Positions 26,160 through 38,290 of a stretch of DNA of 64,000 nucleotides are shown one piece after another. Source of the stretch: Dermacentor variabilis (Eukaryota > Arthropoda > Arachnida > Ixodida > Ixodidae); NCBI RefSeq assembly GCF_050947875.1, contig NC_134577.1:71304639-71368638 (forward strand). The letters are read 5' to 3'. The notes beneath the pieces were generated by a model. That model was not told where the DNA came from, ran no database searches, and was given only the letters and a program-made list of their open reading frames with translations. Numbering within the stretch: the first letter of the stretch is position 1; each line of letters opens with the position of its first letter. The position numbers were made by a program, and so were the translations under genes.

Positions 26160-27645
26160 TCCGAGTTCTCATACCCCCCGCCCTCTGCAAGAGCGATGAT
26201 ATGGCACTGGTTCATGCACGACGGCACCGCAACCCCTGCGCGGCGGGCAAACCGTGCAGACTGCTAGTCTGCGTTCGGTGCAGCTGCACCGAACGAGGAT
26301 CGCGGCGGAGCAGGCACCGTCCGAGTCACCAAGGTCTTCCAGGCACCCGAAGGCCCAAAACCTGGCTGCTTCCCGGACGTACACTTCGCGAAGACCAGGT
26401 ATGGTACGGGAAGGTCAGATGGTGAAGATGTGGCAAAGGGGGTGAATAAGTGGCGAAAGCCCGCAGACCAGGTGGTGAATTCACCACCTTTGAGTTGTCG
26501 TGGTCTTGCATGTCTATAGATTAACAATAGACAAACATCGTTAATCTGGGCCCAACCCGTGTACGCTGTAACCAAGCGCAGGTACCGGTGGATGATACAT
26601 AGCTGCATTTGATATAAGCCACTAAAGTTGTATACTGCTCAGATTGCTGTAGAGCCTATTTGTAGACTTTAGTATACACATAATGTATACCTCCGCATTT
26701 GTTGACCACATATGATCTACGTAGTCGCTCTCGGCAATCCCAAGACAGCCTTCACAGTTGTCGCATCACTTTTGCGGCAGTAGAATAACGGAAGCAAAAC
26801 GCCGATCCAATTGTTAAAATATATGTTATGAACGCCAGCTTCAGATACAAGTGGATTCGAAACAGGCATCAAGCTAACAGCAAAGACACTCGTAATGTTT
26901 GTAGCTGACAACGCGGACTTTGTGAATGTGCCATGAACGTTGTGTGTCGTCCGATTCTCGGATACTTTTCACATTGTCTTCGTATCCCGGCTGCGTCACT
27001 AACATCGGGCGACTTTTGTTGCCGAATATCCTGCACTATAAACTCATCAATGTTTCTCATTACCTTAAAATAGGTGCCAAATTCTCTGAGCCCACCCAGT
27101 ATTTCGCCGGCGGTATGCCTGCGCAGCCACGCATATGGGTACCTCAATGCTGTACTGATTGCTTTGACCTATCATCGGAACAGAAAATTAGCACTAACAT
27201 ACGTGCGGGCATCACATTTGGCGGTACGCTGGAAGATATGCTACCAATACGCTGTATTACTCACTGACGCTGGCAATAATGCGTCTAAAACGTCTGAAGG
27301 GCCCCGTAACGGCTTTTACAAACAGCGCATTCATGTTAGCGTTCCAGTCTCATACGATAGCCCACAGCGTTTGTCATACAACCTGCCAGCGCATATCCTT
27401 CGTCCACGAAAAAAAATGCATAACGGAAAAGAAAAGCCACCCGTTCCGGCGCGCATGGCGCACAGAACACCTATACAAACTTAGAGAAGGGAAACTGTAC
27501 CTTCCACAGTGCTACGGAAATAAGCGTAGCGGTGGCGTCGTGAACTAAAGTATGTGACCACGGGTGGCGCTGTACAACAGGAAACGGAAACGGGGTTTTG
27601 CACAGTATGGTCGCTTTACCTACTGGGTTCTGGCTGATGCGCATC
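26160..27645. other. Intergenic between array 1 and hairpin
   Basis: GC-richer at 26,170-26,470, with a perfect 22-bp palindrome at 26,273-26,294 centred on GTGCAGCTGCAC. Remnants of GTCTATAGA-type sequence occur at 26,510-26,550 and 26,640-26,690. A minus-strand open frame at 26,869-27,147 reads plausibly as protein but I do not recognise it. It could be part of a dispersed tick repeat. Confidence 0.4.
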
Positions 27646-27751
27646 GATCGTGCTCCCGCCAGTTAGGTTGCTGTGTGGCAAACGTAGCGGCTACGTATGT
27701 ATGTAGGCGCTACGTTTGCCACACAGCAACCAAACTGGCGGGAGCACGATC
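27646..27751. repeat. Near-perfect 106-bp hairpin
   Basis: Left arm 27,646-27,690 and right arm 27,707-27,751 are 45-nt inverted copies, differing at position 20 and at the innermost base. The 16-nt loop itself begins CTAC and ends GTAG. Sequence outside the arms keeps only weak inverted similarity, so the boundary is sharp. It could be a tiny MITE, a hairpin-RNA source or a recent snap-back duplication. Confidence 0.9.
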
Positions 27752-29100
27752 AAGGCGCAGCAGAATATATGTAGCACTGAGTCATATCGAGTTAAGGCAC
27801 ACTCTGAACTGACTTTTAAGGGCATCCCGAGCGGTTTTTCGTTTATTACGCCGCCGTTACCCCGAGTTGTGCCGCCGCGCTCCAGCTGTTGCATTTCGTG
27901 TAGGGCTACTGACAGAGTGCGGTTTCCAGGTGGCACGATGGCCTCGACTGGCATAAACGCACACACCAAAGATTGAGTAAGCTTGAAAATATTTTATTTG
28001 CATTTTACAAGTACAACAAAAAGCACACGTCTACGGATCCACACAAACGCGGTTACATAGTCAAGAACATAGTCAAGAAATGGCTCATTAATAAGGGTAG
28101 CACAGACGCACAAGCAAGAAGACCTAAGCTACAAAACGTACAGTCAGCTGCTAAACATAACTTCCCTGTCACCGCGTGTCACTTTTATACAGCATCCTTA
28201 GAGCACTACCAGGCCGGGTAATTTGGCGAAAAGAACGCAACAGCTTACGGCCGTCAGCTGCCTCTTCCTTACGGGTGTCATAATTATCCTAATCTCCGCA
28301 TCAACGTCGTGCAAGTCCGCATACAGGTATCTGTATCTGAACCACATGTGCCAGCTTAATACATGTGTAGTGAAATTATGATAACCACTGCGTCTTATCA
28401 AACGTATTGGTTTTGCAAATGCGCATTACAGCTGACGGAACGACATACTGTAAGTGAAGCACAAGAGAACAAGGACAAAAGGAGGATGCAACACTTGAAG
28501 AAGAAGTGAAGAATTAGTAGGCGTACAGCAAACAAGCGATGACGGAGAACACGCAATGATGCATCGGGTGTTCTGTGACATCGGTTTGCGTACTTACGGT
28601 GTTATGGAGATCAACGGCATAAAAACGTACCTTCAAGCGTATTCCGTCAACCTCCGCCGCATTCATTATGATAATCAACGCCTAAACAAAATGAGGCACT
28701 ATTTTTTGCCAAGAGTAGACCTCTTTACAGCAAGTCTGTGTAATGACTCGCAGACGAAACCAGCATGCTTTCGAAAATGTTTTACCGCCGTAGTATTCGA
28801 ACGCCAACGGCCAGGAAACACATCGATACCAATAGGCTGTCGGCTGTCGGTGGTTAATCAAGTACAAAAACCTTGACGCTATGACTAAAAAGCAGCTTCA
28901 ACAATCAAATTAAAAAAAAATCAACTGCCTATTTGCCTGAGGTAAAAAAACATCCTTAGACACCTCGATTGTTCATGTCAATGGTTTGTGTAAATTAAAG
29001 AAATCAGCATGTTCAGCGCCCCTAGCAGAGAAAGCACCAATTAAAGTATTCGACCAAATTACAGTAACTCCACTTGCGCGCTTACGCTGAAACGCGCCTC
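27752..29100. other. Intergenic, no gene recognised
   Basis: No named repeat. Open frames on both strands are under 107 codons and without motif. Confidence 0.4.
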
Positions 29101-29149
29101 GATTGATTTTTCGCCCTCTGTGGCCATTTGTTGAACTTGAGAGTGTGCG

Positions 29150-29415
29150 GGGCCTGCATGGCGCGCAGAGAGAGAGAAAGAGACAAAGAAAAAAACTGAA
29201 GGAGGAAAAGGCGCTCACACTCCTCCGAGCGCGCACGCCCTCCCGCGCGGAGCTCCTGCGCATGCTCGGAGCTCTTGCGCATGCGCGGCGGTGCGCCGTC
29301 TCAACGAGTGCGCCAGGCACGTAAACGGTTGCGCCGGTGTGCGGTGTCTCCCTGAACGTTGGTGTCTGTGTATGCGTGTCTTCTTTGTGGCATCACACGT
29401 CAACTACACTGAATG
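29150..29415 (+). promoter_or_regulatory. Candidate CpG-rich promoter with NRF1-type motif and splice donor
   Basis: A GC-rich island in AT-rich DNA contains TGCGCATGCGC at about 29,276-29,286, the consensus binding site of nuclear respiratory factor 1. A related TGCGCATGCTC lies about 20 bp upstream. Downstream, near 29,411, ATGGTAAGC joins an ATG to a consensus GTAAG splice donor, as in genes whose first coding exon holds only the start codon. No next exon can be identified, so this remains a candidate. Confidence 0.3.
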
Positions 29416-30699
29416 GTAAGCTTTATCAAAGACGTTTTGCGTCAATACCTCATGATTATGTGAGCGCATTTCGTAGCGCGAACCGGCTGCATGTAGCGCA
29501 GGCGACTCGGGTATAGTGTCGGTTTCTCGTTGACATCCATGGTTTGATAACGCGCTCTTGTTCTCGCTTCTACTATACGGTATGTTTTACGGCGAGCGAT
29601 CGCTCGTGCTTGTTGATTTTATCATTATAGCTTAGGTGCGTAAAAAAGGAAGTACACCATGTTTTAACTTGATACTGAGCTACCACTAAGCGGATTGTGT
29701 GTGTTGGGCAGCCAGTGTGGTAGATCTCATTTAGTGGCGCTTGATCCGGCCGCGATGAATGCTGCACCGTATGTGTAGTGAAATTCTCGTGACGCGCTTT
29801 ACGTATATATCTCGAAATTGTGTTAGCATCAAGAATTTTCAAACAGACAGGCATAGTTGAATAACTGCTAGCGTACTCGGATGAAAGGCCGTGTTTGCGG
29901 GGCATGCATCAGCAGTGTGTGCGCTGCCGTTTTCGCATAGTTTAAATGTAGCAGTATTTTTAAGGTTCCTGGCAACCAATCTAAATAATTTTGGGAAGTT
30001 ACAGCAAGCAAAACACGAGACTTGAAGAAATATCTAGCAGAAATCTCTAGATTAACCCAATCTATTTATATGCAACCACATACGCTTTTGGAGCATGAAA
30101 CCTGCGATAAGCTCAGTCACTTGCAGCTTCGCAACTTAGCCGAAAAAATTAGAGAACAATAAATTAGTCGCTCCGGGAACACCTTTACACGTTTCAAACT
30201 GAAGGCATTGCGTTTGACGGTAGTTGGAAGATTTGTTTTTTGTCTCTTTTTTAAACAATTTAGCAGCAGAAGTTATCTTTCGAGCTATATGAAAAGCGTT
30301 AAGCGGCTTCCGATGCTTCGGCGTTCTACAGTTTACGTGCTCTTAATCACAAGGCAGCTGCTGGTGCAGATTCGCATTGTGCTAATCGTGCATGGTATAT
30401 GAAGCCATTGTCGTGCGTAATAAGTGTTCCGGTTTTCATTACTGTTGCATGTTGTGCCGTCGTCTTGGACAGACTGCATACAATATGCGCTGTACAAAAG
30501 AAAAAAGAGCCAGATTATCAATTTGGTGGTCTTTTCTAAGTAGATAACGCACAGATTATTCAAATAATTTTGTGGGCGTTGCATTTGTTCTACCCCTATC
30601 AACACACCTAAGAGATCGTAACATGTTTTAGTTGATAAGTAACCTGATCAGTACGCCCCCATTCATGTGCATCCTACTGAAAGTGTGGCAAATGTATTC
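29416..30699. other. Intergenic, no gene recognised
   Basis: AT-rich. If the upstream promoter is real this could be intron, but I see no acceptor and exon pair. Confidence 0.35.
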
Positions 30700-31200
30700 A
30701 TCTCGAAGTATGAGAAAAGAGACATTGCAAACTGTTCTAAGCGGAAATAAATTGCAAATCTTAACGTGATTGTTCAAAACTGCAGTCAGTATGCTGAGCA
30801 TGTTCGTTCGGCATGGGCATATTGCATTAACACCTGGAAAATGTGCACAGTCCAGCCGGGTATCTTTGTTTCAACAAGTAATATTATAGGAATCGTTTGG
30901 GATTCTCGCATTTCTTTTATTTTTATAAGTACACTGTGTCACATGAACCTGTCTTAAAACGAAACGTACCGTTGCTGGCACCGGCGACCATTACGGTTGT
31001 CTAACTGCTTATCATACTGTAGTATAACGAAACATCATAATGGTACTGATTAATATTGCCATGTAGTCTTTAGTCAGAGGTAAACAAAGTTAACTAGAGG
31101 CATAAGTGATGAGAGCAAATTATATTGAAAACTACTATTGAACCGTAAAAATAACTAATTGTATAACTCATTGTATAGTTTTTCCTGACATTGTTGCATT
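30700..31200 (+). repeat. Diverged direct repeat, copy A
   Basis: It shares ordered words with 31,990-32,455: AAGTATGAGAAA, CATTTGGGAT/CGTTTGGGAT, CATGAACCTGTC/TATGAACTTGTC, ACCGTTGCTGGCAC/ACTGTTGCTGGCAC and ACATTGTTGCAT/ACATTGCTGCAT. The offset is about 1.25-1.29 kb. No coding content is recognised. Confidence 0.65.
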
Positions 31201-31989
31201 TGCTTTACGTGTGTCTCTGTGTCTTCCGTGCTGTACTCGTGTGGCCATCAATTACGAACTTGCCGAAGCCCTTGTCAGCTTTATTAATCAAGGGATTCAA
31301 GTCAGTTGAATCGAATACTGCATGTCAAGTGACTGACGTGTTATTCGTTTTATCTAAATATTATGGACTGGCAGTACTTGGCAAGCATTAAACCACAATA
31401 TTTTTTTTATTACACTTAAGCTGCAGGCGTCATAGATTGCCAGAAAATTTTCATGAAAACAGCCAGGGAAGGCTTGGAAAAAGATCGGGAAATTTTAAAA
31501 TGGCCACAGAGGTATGCTGTCTTGTTATACGTCATACAAAGTTTCCAGAGAATCTCTGAGTTAAATATATTTTTAAAACGTTTCACCTGATAAAAATTGA
31601 AGGAAATTGGTTCCATTTATTGAAAAATAAAAGAAATTCAAGCTTACTGACAAGGAATTTCTTACTCAATATGTGTTTTTTTTGCGTTAACTAAACGTCC
31701 TGAACCTCGATAGCCTAGAAAAAATTTTCATCTTTCAAAGCACCTTAAATAATTTACTGTAATAGAATTCATTCGAACTATACTATCAGTTCTGTTTCCT
31801 AGGAGGTGCATATCTGTCGTGCCATAACACAAAGTGCTTGTGTGGTATTTCGGGTGCTCATGTGGTATACCTAACTTGGAAACCTGTTAGCACGCCCAAA
31901 AGGCATCATTACCTGTAACAAATTAAGTGACCATATCGATACAATCAGCCCATCTGCCTTCCGTTGAAGTTATGGCCAATCACCCATTC
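31201..31989. other. Spacer between direct repeats, no gene recognised
   Basis: No motif seen. It may be the rest of a 1.29-kb repeat unit whose second copy was truncated. Confidence 0.35.
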
Positions 31990-32455
31990 ATTTAAAAGTA
32001 TGAGAAAGACATTTAAATGTGTATTAAGCAAAATAAATTTCAATCTTAGGCATGATACTGCGAATATTCCAGTCACGTCTTCTGAAAATATCCCTCTGCA
32101 CGGGCATACTTAACTACCAGCCAAAAAGAAATGTACAGACAGCCCAACTGGGTAACGTTTCAGCAATAAATATAGAGACCATTTGGGATAAGTACAATAA
32201 TGCATCATATATGAACTTGTCATAAAAGGGAACATACTGTTGCTGGCACGAGCAGCAGTTGTGACTGTTTAATTGTTCACCATACCATGCAATAAAACAT
32301 TGTATAAAGGTGCTGATTTGTATTGACAAGCAGCCATTAGTCATAGTTAAACCGCATTAAGTATTGACTTAGATGGTTTGAGCAAATATATTAAGCTGCT
32401 TAATGAACACACAAAGAATATACACTTGTTATTTTTGCCTCACATTGCTGCATCT
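31990..32455 (+). repeat. Diverged direct repeat, copy B
   Basis: The partner of the copy at 30,700-31,200, with many substitutions and small indels. The shared word order is kept throughout. Confidence 0.65.
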
Positions 32456-32869
32456 ACTTATTTGCAGCATACACCTGCAGCACCTTTGGGACTAATGACA
32501 CAAAGGTCAAGGGCCAGCCTGGCGACCATGCTTGCCAAGGAGTAGTGTAAATATTTAATCTGTTTCCATAATAGCATACGACATGAATTTAAGGAATTCA
32601 TCTATTATATCGAGCAATAAAAACGGTGAATGCATTGCTGGTGCATTTGTTTTATTTTTCGCACTGCATGATTCAGCACTATATAAATTCTTTCTGTTTA
32701 TGTAACATATATGAAAGTACAGCTGGTTCAGAAGCATTATTCTACCAACGGTAATGCATAAGTGCAGATGAAAAGGAACAGGTGCACATGCATAAATACA
32801 TTCAAAACTTTTTGCTACCGCATGTAAACAAAAATGTAAACTAACTTGTAGATAGCCGCTAGGGAGTTA
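32456..32869. other. Intergenic, no gene recognised
   Basis: AT-rich, nothing identified. Confidence 0.4.
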
Positions 32870-34082
32870 TGGCCTTATACACTCTTTGTATACTTGTCTA
32901 TAAGATGTCTGTGTATATAGAGTGCCTATAGATTTTAAAAAATTCATATTTGTTAACAAATGTCTGCAGAATGTCATAGAAAAAAAGTTCTGTATAAAGT
33001 TCTGTTTTTGTAGACTGAAGTCTATAGAATGTCTATAGACTATCTATATACATTTGTATATAGACATTCCATAGACTTCAGTCTATAAAAGTAGAACTGT
33101 ATATATAGTTCTACTTTTGTAGACTGAAGTGTATAAAATGTCTACGGACAAATCTCAGCTGTAGACATTCTATAGACTTCAGTCTACAAAAGTGGAACTG
33201 TAAGCATATACACTTGTCCATAGACAGCCTATAGACAGTCTATAGACTCAGACTTCTTATAGACTAGTCTATAAAAAGTGTATGGCCATAAGTCTCTAGA
33301 CTGTCTATAGGCAGTGTATAGACAGTCTATAGACTCAGACTTTTTATAGACTAGTCCATAAAAAGTGTATGGCCATAAGTCTATAGACAGTCTATAGACT
33401 CAGACTTCTTATAGACTAGTCTATAAGAAGTGTATGGCCATAAGTCTATAGACAGTCTATAGACAATCTATAGACTCCGACTTTTTATAGACTAGTCTAT
33501 AAAAAGTATGGCCATAAGTCTATAGACTGTCTATAGACTGTGTATAGACAGTCTATAGACTCAGACTTTTTATAGACTAGTCTATAAAAAGTGTATGGCC
33601 ATAAGTCTATAGACTGTCTATAGACTAGTCTAAAGAAATGTCTATAGACAGTCTATAGACTCAGACTTCTTATAGACTAGTCTATAAGAAGTGTATGGCC
33701 ATAAGTCTATAGACAGTCTATAGACAATCTATAGACTCCGACTTTTTATAGACTAGTCTATAAAAAGTATGGCCATAAGTCTATAGACTGTCTATAGACT
33801 GTGTATAGACAGTCTATGGACTCAGACTTTTTATAGACTAGTCTATAAAAAGTGTATGGCCATAAGTCTATAGACTGTCTATAGACTAGTCTAAAGAAAT
33901 GTCTATAGACAGTCTATAGACTCAGACTTTTTATAGACTAGTCTATAAAAAGTGTATTTCCATAAGTCTATAGACTGTCTATAGACTAGTCTAAAGAAAT
34001 GTCTATAGACAGTCTATAGACTTCATAGACAAATGTCTATAGACTGTCTATGAACTTTCTATAAAAATTTTTGTAAGGGTAG
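32870..34082. repeat. GTCTATAGAC palindrome array with 261-bp higher-order unit (array 2)
   Basis: Dense GTCTATAGAC palindromes alternate with the longer palindrome TTATAGACTAGTCTATAA and the spacer GTATGGCCATAAGTC. Monomer spacing varies (about 66-99 bp). The segment starting at 33,401 (CAGACTTCTTATAGAC) recurs at 33,662 with what looks like a single difference over 261 bp, made of successive 77-, 85- and 99-bp monomers. The array ends with ATTTTTGTAAGGGTAG (34,067-34,082), the reverse complement of the start of array 1. Confidence 0.9.
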
Positions 34083-34629
34083 CAACGAGAGCGAAGGAAA
34101 GCGACAAAATTGGACAACTTGTGTCAGGGACGCAGTCGAAGTGGTGTACGTCAAACGTCTTGAGCGAACTGCAGAGAGCGTAGGGTGCACGAGTGATCTA
34201 ACCAAATACATAAGTTACATTTCATTACGCAATTGAAAGCTTACACGCTTAAGTTATGGTACATGTATGTGCCGTCTTACAGTCTAGCTTATCGATCGGG
34301 CTGTGGCCCTATTGGTAGTGGGCCGGTTTGCCTTGCATATAGTGCTTAGGCGCTAGTGTACAAAACATGGTCGCCTTATTAGTGGCGCCCGACACTGCCC
34401 TGCGCAGATCGAGCCAGCCGCCCTCACAGATGGCTGGGGCTCCTGCGTTTGGCTCAATGTATAGCGCTAGTTCTTCCGAAGGAGTCACAGGCATTCTGGC
34501 GTAATCAAACGGGTTCGATATCCCTCTAACATGCGTCCCGATCTCCCCATGCCATTTCGGAAGCCTACGCGTTGAACTCAGGGGCGCCATAGCCAAACGT
34601 GCGCCAAATTAAACGAAAACATATTGCAG

Positions 34630-34756
34630 TCTTGTTCGTCTTACAACTCCTTATGAGCAGAAATTTTGGATTCATGAATTAAGCTGACATGGCACAGTGA
34701 GCTCTCTTAAACGCGACCACTCCTGCTCGGATTGAGAAACGTACTATCGAGCAATG
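34630..34756 (+). repeat. Short dispersed repeat, copy 1
   Basis: It shares with 35,727-35,850 the ordered words ACTCCTTATGAGCA/ACTCCTCATAAGCA, GTGAGCTCTCT, GCGAC-ACTC and GCTCGGAT. Confidence 0.55.
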
Positions 34757-35726
34757 CCTTGAATCCTAATAAAAATTCCCTAATCCTTGTTGTTTAGGCC
34801 TTGTTTAGGGGAAAAGAAGATGTGTTGAAATGTAGGCAAAATTCGCTCTATGACGTCAAGGACAGAAAAGCTCAGGCACGTGACAAACCAGTGCTGCGCA
34901 GCCGCTATGACCCATACATGGAACAGCTGAAGTGAGGACGTGTTTCGAATTCAGCCAACGCAGAAAGAACATCGTCACATTAGAATGGGAAGTGCGAATG
35001 GTGATCGAACTAAAGCGAAGTGAATGCATCTCGCCAAATAAACGTCAACGCGTGGATGTCCTGGGGACTCGTTATTGGAAGGCTGTGATGCTGCCAACTT
35101 ATGTGTCCTTTGCATATAAAGTTTGTGTAACCGGCATTACGATCATATGTTGCAACCCCAAACAAAGCAGCACAGGGTAGATCTCGGCATGAGCAGACAC
35201 GTATGCCTAGAGCCTAGCAGCTATGTACGAAAATATGCCCGGGACAGTGTATAGGCGGAGTAACCTTGGACAGGGTCCCATTGTAGAGTCCCAATGGTGA
35301 CGTGAAAGGTCGTGTTTTCAGCACAACGTGTAGTGCGACATAATTTCAGATTAAGCGCAGTAACTTCATTATTTACATGTTTTCGAAAGAGCTTAGATAA
35401 AAATTCGTACTGTAAATTTAGAGTTATTTGGATAGGAATCATATCTATATTTAAAAAAAAACTAGATTGACAACATGCACAACTGTATCTTGAACATATC
35501 CCGGGAAACCTAAAAAAAAAGATCCCTTATCCGAGTTATAGGCGAAAACTTGGTTCAGAGTTCGGCAGTGATACTGTAGAGCTATGCCTCTCAGGAACGC
35601 CACGCGCAAGACCCAGTTCCGCTCTGAGTGCGTTATGCGCTGAACGTTTATTCGTGCACTAGAAAGCTCACACGCCTAACATATGATGCAGCTTGTGGGG
35701 GCTGTAAATATTGTACACTTGTATAC

Positions 35727-35850
35727 GCATTGTAACTCCTCATAAGCACATGTTTGAGTTTGACGATGATACCTACAATAGCTAAGTGAGCTCTCTCACA
35801 TGCGACTACTCTCGCTCGGATAGACAAACGCGCTGCAGAGCTACGCCTAC
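35727..35850 (+). repeat. Short dispersed repeat, copy 2
   Basis: Diverged direct copy of 34,630-34,756. Both are preceded at some distance by a GAAAGCT-ACACGC word (34,235 and 35,662), so the original unit was probably larger. Confidence 0.55.
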
Positions 35851-37929
35851 GCCGTGGGATCATGCGTGAAGCGACACAAGCATTTTCGAGTAATGGCTTT
35901 ATTCCTCTACACAACGATCCAAAAGGCAGGCCCGTGGGTAGTACGGTTGCAAAGATGTAAGATGTTATATTGTAACATGCAGTTATATACATGCCGTTTT
36001 AGCAAGCTGCGCCCCCCTCTGCTACCGAATTGAAAGATGTTTCACGTCAGAAGGAACTGCAATGTGTGCGTACTAAGGCAGGATTCATTAAGTACTCAAT
36101 GGCGAAGAAATGGGCAACTGCGCAAGTGGGACGGAAGGCTCGTTCAGCTACATCTACAGAACTTCCATTGTCGCGAAAATATCGTAAGGAAAAACTTGTA
36201 ATGAAAAAGTTTGAAATAGAGCATTTAACTTCTACATTTTTACACAAACTACTAAGCTGATTTTTTTTAGTGCCGGCGATCTTTTATGCGCATTATTTCC
36301 TCTGTTTAACACTACAACTTGTGGTCTAAGACCATGTTGTTGAAAGCCACACTAAATTTAGCTGTTAGGCCACCAGATAAGCAGTTCTGCCATCACGGAC
36401 GAAGTGCGTGCAGTTGAGTATCCAGTGCAAATGCCTGATATGAAAGAAACCAATGGGAACAGTAAGTGCGAGCAAATTTTTATTCGTCTGCTTTTGGTCA
36501 TTTGCGGGCTGAGAATACTGCTCAGTCCTGCTTTGCTAGCACTAAAGAAAATAGTTCGCCAGAGATAAGACTTGACACTGTTCAGTTTATCAGCCTTAAA
36601 ACTTTTGAGAAGCGGAGTATATTTACACCTAAAGGGACGAATGCTTTATAATACGCGGTTATCAATATTTGCTCAATGGTCAGCTGACACAGTTACTCAC
36701 GCATCGTTCTGAAAAAAATTGAAACGCGTAAAGGTTTTCAGTAAAATTTAGAACGCACGCAGCTCGAGAGAAACGTTCGTGATGGTAATATCCATAATGT
36801 GCTCTCTAACATTACATTATGGACCGCGCGTACATATAACATGAGTGCCTGCATAGTGCAAGATGTGAAGAAAAAAACAAAAGTGCAGAGTCGATGTGTC
36901 CACGTAAGGGTAAGTCATAGATGTGTGCTTTTTACCTTTTAGCTTACCTACTCCGGCCTCTGCCTGAAGAGATGTAGCACAGCGGCGGACATCCTGCCGG
37001 CGGTCAAACGACGAAACTTTTCGTGAATTGACTTATCACTCTCCGTTTGTTTCCAGCCACACCGCGTCTCTTCCGGTGGCACCGTCAAAAAGTGCCGTGG
37101 CCTGAGAAGCGCGTTCTTCAATCTTCCGGTAGAAGCGGAAGCAAATATTTTGAGGCACCTTTCTGGTCAATTTTACCATCGTTCTCGGCCTTTGCTTCCC
37201 GCTAGCAAGCTGATACGGTATCGGGAGGACAGAGAGGCAGTGTGTACTTGTGGGCGGGAAGGGAGGAGGCTGAGGGAGGAGGAAGATCGCGCTTTCCACA
37301 ACTTCCTTGATTAGCAAGGTTATATGCTTGTCACTGGGTAAATTCTTTCTCAAAGTGAGGCTTTTTACTTTCGCCTTCTGACTACTTTTTTAGACCACCG
37401 AGATTCTCGCCCAGATTCTTCGGCCCACTTGAACACTTTCGACAAAACACAACTTAGCAATGCATATTCTGCACCTTTCCCGGGTGCATTCCTGCGGCAA
37501 TAAGACAAACATTTTTCCGTCCTATTGTGAACCGCGAAGAAGTCCAGGCCTTATCGTGCTACGGAAGGTAAATATCTGCACACTTCTTGTTGTATTCCGT
37601 ATTACAGTGTGCAGTCAGTCCCTCCTTTTTCAGGGCAAATCTAATACTTCACAAGAGTGGTTGCATAGCTTTGAGCGGGAGCCCTCGCTATAGCTGTATG
37701 GCTTAGTTTTTCGCTTCGCGTAGCCACAGATTCCTTTGCAGAGACGCAAGCTAGAAGTGTAGCCGTATCCGCCGCACTGCATTCCAACAACTCATGTATG
37801 TAACGCAGCTGATAAACAGACACTGTTTCGATGTTCTTGAAGAGGTTCGCCAGTTGGTTTGTCCTTCTCTTGTGTCCCAAGCATGTGTTTATTGTTAACG
37901 GATGACGCATATCGATGACGAAGTGGCGC

Positions 37930-38290
37930 TATATTAACCCATCTAAACACAAGGTTATGCTTCCTCTGACGGTCAGCGGCCGATTCCATGTACTTCGCGG
38001 CGTTCCACAAGGGGATCTACTTAGTTCCTTACAGTTCAACGCTGCCCTGGTTTATTTTGCCGCACAACTTCCTGACACAGTGAAATAAAACGGATTAGCA
38101 GAGCGTATTGACGTATGTGCGTCCGGACTCCCTGGACCTCCAATTCGTGCACGGTTACAACGATAAGCAACCACTACGTCGAAGCGTATTCGCCCTCAGG
38201 GTTGGAGCCTTCCAGTAGAAAAATGCGCGTTCCTGGCGTTCACGCTCAAATATCCGGCATAATACACAGTGACTGTTGATGAAATAGTGA
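37930..38290 (+). pseudogene. Decayed LINE reverse transcriptase fragment
   Basis: The reading near 37,970-38,080 gives RGVPQGDLLSSLQFNAAL, matching the conserved RT block GVPQGSVLSP-LFN-AL, followed by LP as in tick LINEs. A stop follows at about 38,085. A later frame (about 38,195-38,240) gives LPVEKCAFLAF, corresponding to the 'L--SP-K---L-F' block downstream of the active site. The YADD segment lies in between but is unreadable. The copy is short and frameshifted. A Jockey/CR1 or R1-type origin cannot be separated on this evidence. Confidence 0.6.

Larger units (their letters stand above)
34083..37929. other. Intergenic, no gene recognised; contains a short dispersed repeat pair
   Basis: No confirmed gene. 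A 95-codon minus-strand frame at 34,309-34,596 has a protein-like composition but no motif I know. The part at 37,030-37,360 is purine/pyrimidine skewed. Confidence 0.35.

Noticed and set aside
26869..27147. 93-codon minus-strand frame that reads protein-like
   Set aside because: No known motif and no clean splice pair. It may be part of a dispersed repeat. Kept as unassigned.
34309..34596. 95-codon minus-strand frame starting in the context GCTATGGCGCC
   Set aside because: No domain recognised and no supporting neighbour exon.
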